IMG/VR virus record: IMGVR_UViG_3300044620_001904
Location: 1-64,000 of that record
Direction: 5' to 3' (one strand)
Length of the DNA: 64,000 bases
Source: a virus
Positions 62,166 through 64,000 of the stretch are shown piece after piece. Position numbers and translations under genes: made by a program. Numbering within the stretch: the stretch's first letter is position 1; each line of letters begins with the position of its first letter. Under the pieces are notes generated by a model that was not told where the DNA came from, did no database searches, and saw only the letters and a list, made by a program, of their open reading frames with translations.

Positions 62166-63806
62166 TTACTTACTTAAAGCCTTTGATTTCATTTCTTTAG
62201 CTTTATTTTCCATTTTATCTTTAATACCTCCTAATATTGAACATACACTTCCTGATATTGATGATTGTATGCTTTTCATAAATGATTGCTCATAAAGTAA
62301 ATCTGTTAAAGAGTTTCTAACAGCATCAGGAACGATACCACTTGCAACATACTTATCACCTAAAGAACCAATAATCGATTCTACGATGCTTTTTGAAAGT
62401 AACTCGCTTACATAATTGCAATCTGTAAATAGTTTTGGTATATCAGAAAAAGATTGAATGTTACCTAAAGATGTAATGAATAATCTTCCAATAGCGCTTT
62501 TTGGATTTAAACCTAGTTTCGATAATAGAGTTTTAACCGCAAATTCAACCAAAGTACCTCTTAAAGTACCCATTAGATTTTTTTTAACACCTGATCCACC
62601 AAATATACCACTCAATAAATTAACAAAAGACTCCATCTCACTTAATATTACCTTATTATCAAAACCAACTTCACGTAACTTTATTGTCTCTACTAAAAAA
62701 TCTAAAAATGAAATTTCAATATTATTATGTAATTTTGAAGATTCTATAATTAAATTAAAACGGTTTTTAATTATTGATTGCTCAACCAAAAATGATTTTT
62801 TATTTTCTTTCATTTCCAAAAGATTTTTCTTCACGGTTTTTGATAAATTTGATTCTTGCAATGAATATTTTTTATTTGAATCTTTACTCAAATTATTTAT
62901 AATTTCTAAATTTTTTAATGTACCAAAAGAAAATTTGTGAATTTTATCGCATCTTTGAATCAATTGTTTGGCCGTCAATAACATTGCAGAATTTCCAACC
63001 GGATAATCGTTACTAATCGCATTTGCATAATTATTAATTAATTTGCGACAATATGATTTCTGTGGATTTGCCAGATTTTTCCGAAAATTATCCTTCTCAG
63101 TATTAAGATAATCATTCCATTGATTAGAATTTCCTGATTCACTGAAATCTATTTTTTGTACTAAACAAAAATCTGTAGTAAATACTGATGGATATTTTTG
63201 TTTTAGATTAACAATAGGACCCGCAAAATCATCAGTGTCTTGAGTTTTACAATCTATTACAGTATAACCGGCACCTGTAAATTTGGCGATAATAGGATCT
63301 TGTTCAGAAGAAATTGGTGTCAATTCTGTTTTTTTTAAATAAAGAAAATCTTTTCCTGGTTGTGGAAATGCGTCAGGGTTTCCATATTCAGGATGTGAAT
63401 TAAGGTCTATTTTTTCATATTTTCCTGCTCTGATATCCACCTCTGACACATTTTCAGGACTTACGATACCCTGATTTCTTTTCATCACCGCGGCAATATG
63501 TTGGTTTTGTTTTTCTTTTAAAGGTGTTATTTTATTTTGATCGGTAACATCAGGAGTGGTTAAAGCTTCGCAAGACCATCTTTTTTTTACTTTTGTTACT
63601 GCGTTTATAACTATTCCATCATCAAAAAACAATATACTTTCGTTTTTTCCATTCTTACCCGATATAACCAATTTACCTGATTTAGTTTTTTTTGGTTGTC
63701 TTCCAGTATCTTTGGTAAACCATTTGTAGTTATCGAAACATTTTTTTTGGTCGGCAACCACTAAATCTATTTCTTTTTGTGACTGCTCATTAATATTTTT
63801 TTTCAT
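62166..63806 (-). CDS. Putative internal or ejected virion protein, 546 residues
   Basis: The start MKKNINEQSQKEID has an I-N-E site at residues 5-7, as in other tagged proteins. The N-terminal 290 residues are a mixed domain with TKDTGRQPKKTKSGKLVISG and several Cys. From residue 310 there is a dense run of (I/L)-x-E sites (SLQESN, LLEMKEN, FLVEQS, LIIESSK), then hydrophobic helices (VNLLSGIFGGSG, GRLFITSLGNIQSF). The layout resembles the 391-residue gene at 40.6 kb. I infer a protein processed by the prohead protease and delivered with DNA. Confidence 0.6.
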   Translation of the reverse strand: MKKNINEQSQKEIDLVVADQKKCFDNYKWFTKDTGRQPKKTKSGKLVISGKNGKNESILFFDDGIVINAVTKVKKRWSCEALTTPDVTDQNKITPLKEKQNQHIAAVMKRNQGIVSPENVSEVDIRAGKYEKIDLNSHPEYGNPDAFPQPGKDFLYLKKTELTPISSEQDPIIAKFTGAGYTVIDCKTQDTDDFAGPIVNLKQKYPSVFTTDFCLVQKIDFSESGNSNQWNDYLNTEKDNFRKNLANPQKSYCRKLINNYANAISNDYPVGNSAMLLTAKQLIQRCDKIHKFSFGTLKNLEIINNLSKDSNKKYSLQESNLSKTVKKNLLEMKENKKSFLVEQSIIKNRFNLIIESSKLHNNIEISFLDFLVETIKLREVGFDNKVILSEMESFVNLLSGIFGGSGVKKNLMGTLRGTLVEFAVKTLLSKLGLNPKSAIGRLFITSLGNIQSFSDIPKLFTDCNYVSELLSKSIVESIIGSLGDKYVASGIVPDAVRNSLTDLLYEQSFMKSIQSSISGSVCSILGGIKDKMENKAKEMKSKALSK

Positions 63807-63821
63807 TTTATAAGAAAATTT

Positions 63822-64000
63822 TTAAAGTCCGTTATCAGTATTAACTTCAGGATCTAACTCAAGATCAGGGTCTTTAGTTGACAACCCTTGACTCAAATAT
63901 TCATTTTTATGAGATTTCCATGCTTTTTGTGTTCTAGGTCCGAACCTACCATAACCTTTACCTCTCTCGACTTTACCTGTAGGATAAATTGAACCATAGG
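63822..64000 (-). CDS. C-terminal fragment of a peptidoglycan-binding-type protein
   Basis: Only the last 58 or so codons are in the window. The visible part has YPTGKVERGKGYGRFGPRTQ followed by KAWKSHKNEYLSQG. G-x-F-G-P-x-T-x-x-A is the core of PG_binding_1 domains, as in the lysin at 34.8 kb. An acidic tail follows. The gene continues past the window edge and probably encodes a cell-wall hydrolase or a structural protein with that domain. Confidence 0.65.
   Translation of the reverse strand, partial: YGSIYPTGKVERGKGYGRFGPRTQKAWKSHKNEYLSQGLSTKDPDLELDPEVNTDNGL

Overview
The window is a piece of a large, AT-rich, T4-like (Caudoviricetes) phage genome. The evidence is a T4-type head-assembly set on one strand: large terminase, portal, gp21-type prohead protease, acidic core proteins and a gp23-type major capsid protein. 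A gp55-like late sigma factor, baseplate or spike-like proteins and PhoH sit on the other strand. The host is probably a member of Bacteroidota. Ten or more promoters match the host-type consensus TTTG-N19/20-TAnnTTTG, and Shine-Dalgarno sites are scarce.

Layout. 1-9.7 kb (+): glycan and sugar-nucleotide genes (FkbM and class I methyltransferases, several glycosyltransferases, UDP-GlcNAc 2-epimerase, a GDP-mannose 3,5-epimerase-like enzyme), with PhoH and a HAD-like protein. 9.7-16.5 kb (+): late sigma factor, baseplate or tail-type structural proteins and a tagged virion protein. 16.5-20.2 kb: small genes and two homing endonucleases. 20.2-37 kb (-): head module, in which the portal gene carries a 362-residue LAGLIDADG intein, and a four-domain nucleotidyltransferase/cell-wall-lysis protein. 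37-39.7 kb: divergent Hsp20 and ClpC-like chaperone genes around a palindromic operator. 39.7-44.7 kb (-): a metallopeptidase and putative virion proteins.

44.7-47.1 kb is the RNA centre of the window. It has a complete tmRNA gene (tag of 22 codons), then on the opposite strand a roughly 1.56-kb non-coding transcript. That transcript has its own promoter, a UUCG-capped terminator, several GNRA hairpins and a 76-nt tRNA-like domain, and it encodes no plausible protein. I cannot name its class; the large phage RNAs GOLLD and ROOL are the obvious comparison.

47.2-54.9 kb (-) is largely RNA repair: an Rnl1-like ligase, a second ligase of DRB0094 type broken in two by a split intein with a Vsr-like endonuclease gene in the gap, a metallophosphoesterase and a cyclic-phosphate-type receiver domain. 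54.9-60.6 kb (-) is a tRNA array with 23 standard-looking tRNAs covering all 20 amino acids. It also has four aberrant tRNA-like genes, structured spacers and many very small proteins. Four of the standard tRNAs (Gln, Asn, Thr, Glu anticodons) carry long variable arms that those acceptor types normally lack. 60.8-64 kb holds an exported protein, an HNH nuclease and putative virion proteins.

Two patterns run across the window. First, at least nine proteins carry a short segment ending in (I/L)-x-E, the cleavage consensus of T4-type prohead proteases, and the major capsid protein has such a site at residue 60. This suggests a family of capsid-targeting tags processed by the protease at 24.1-24.8 kb. 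Second, the motif (A/G)ATATTTATA lies just upstream of many virion and homing genes in the direction of transcription. It is a candidate late promoter for the encoded sigma factor.
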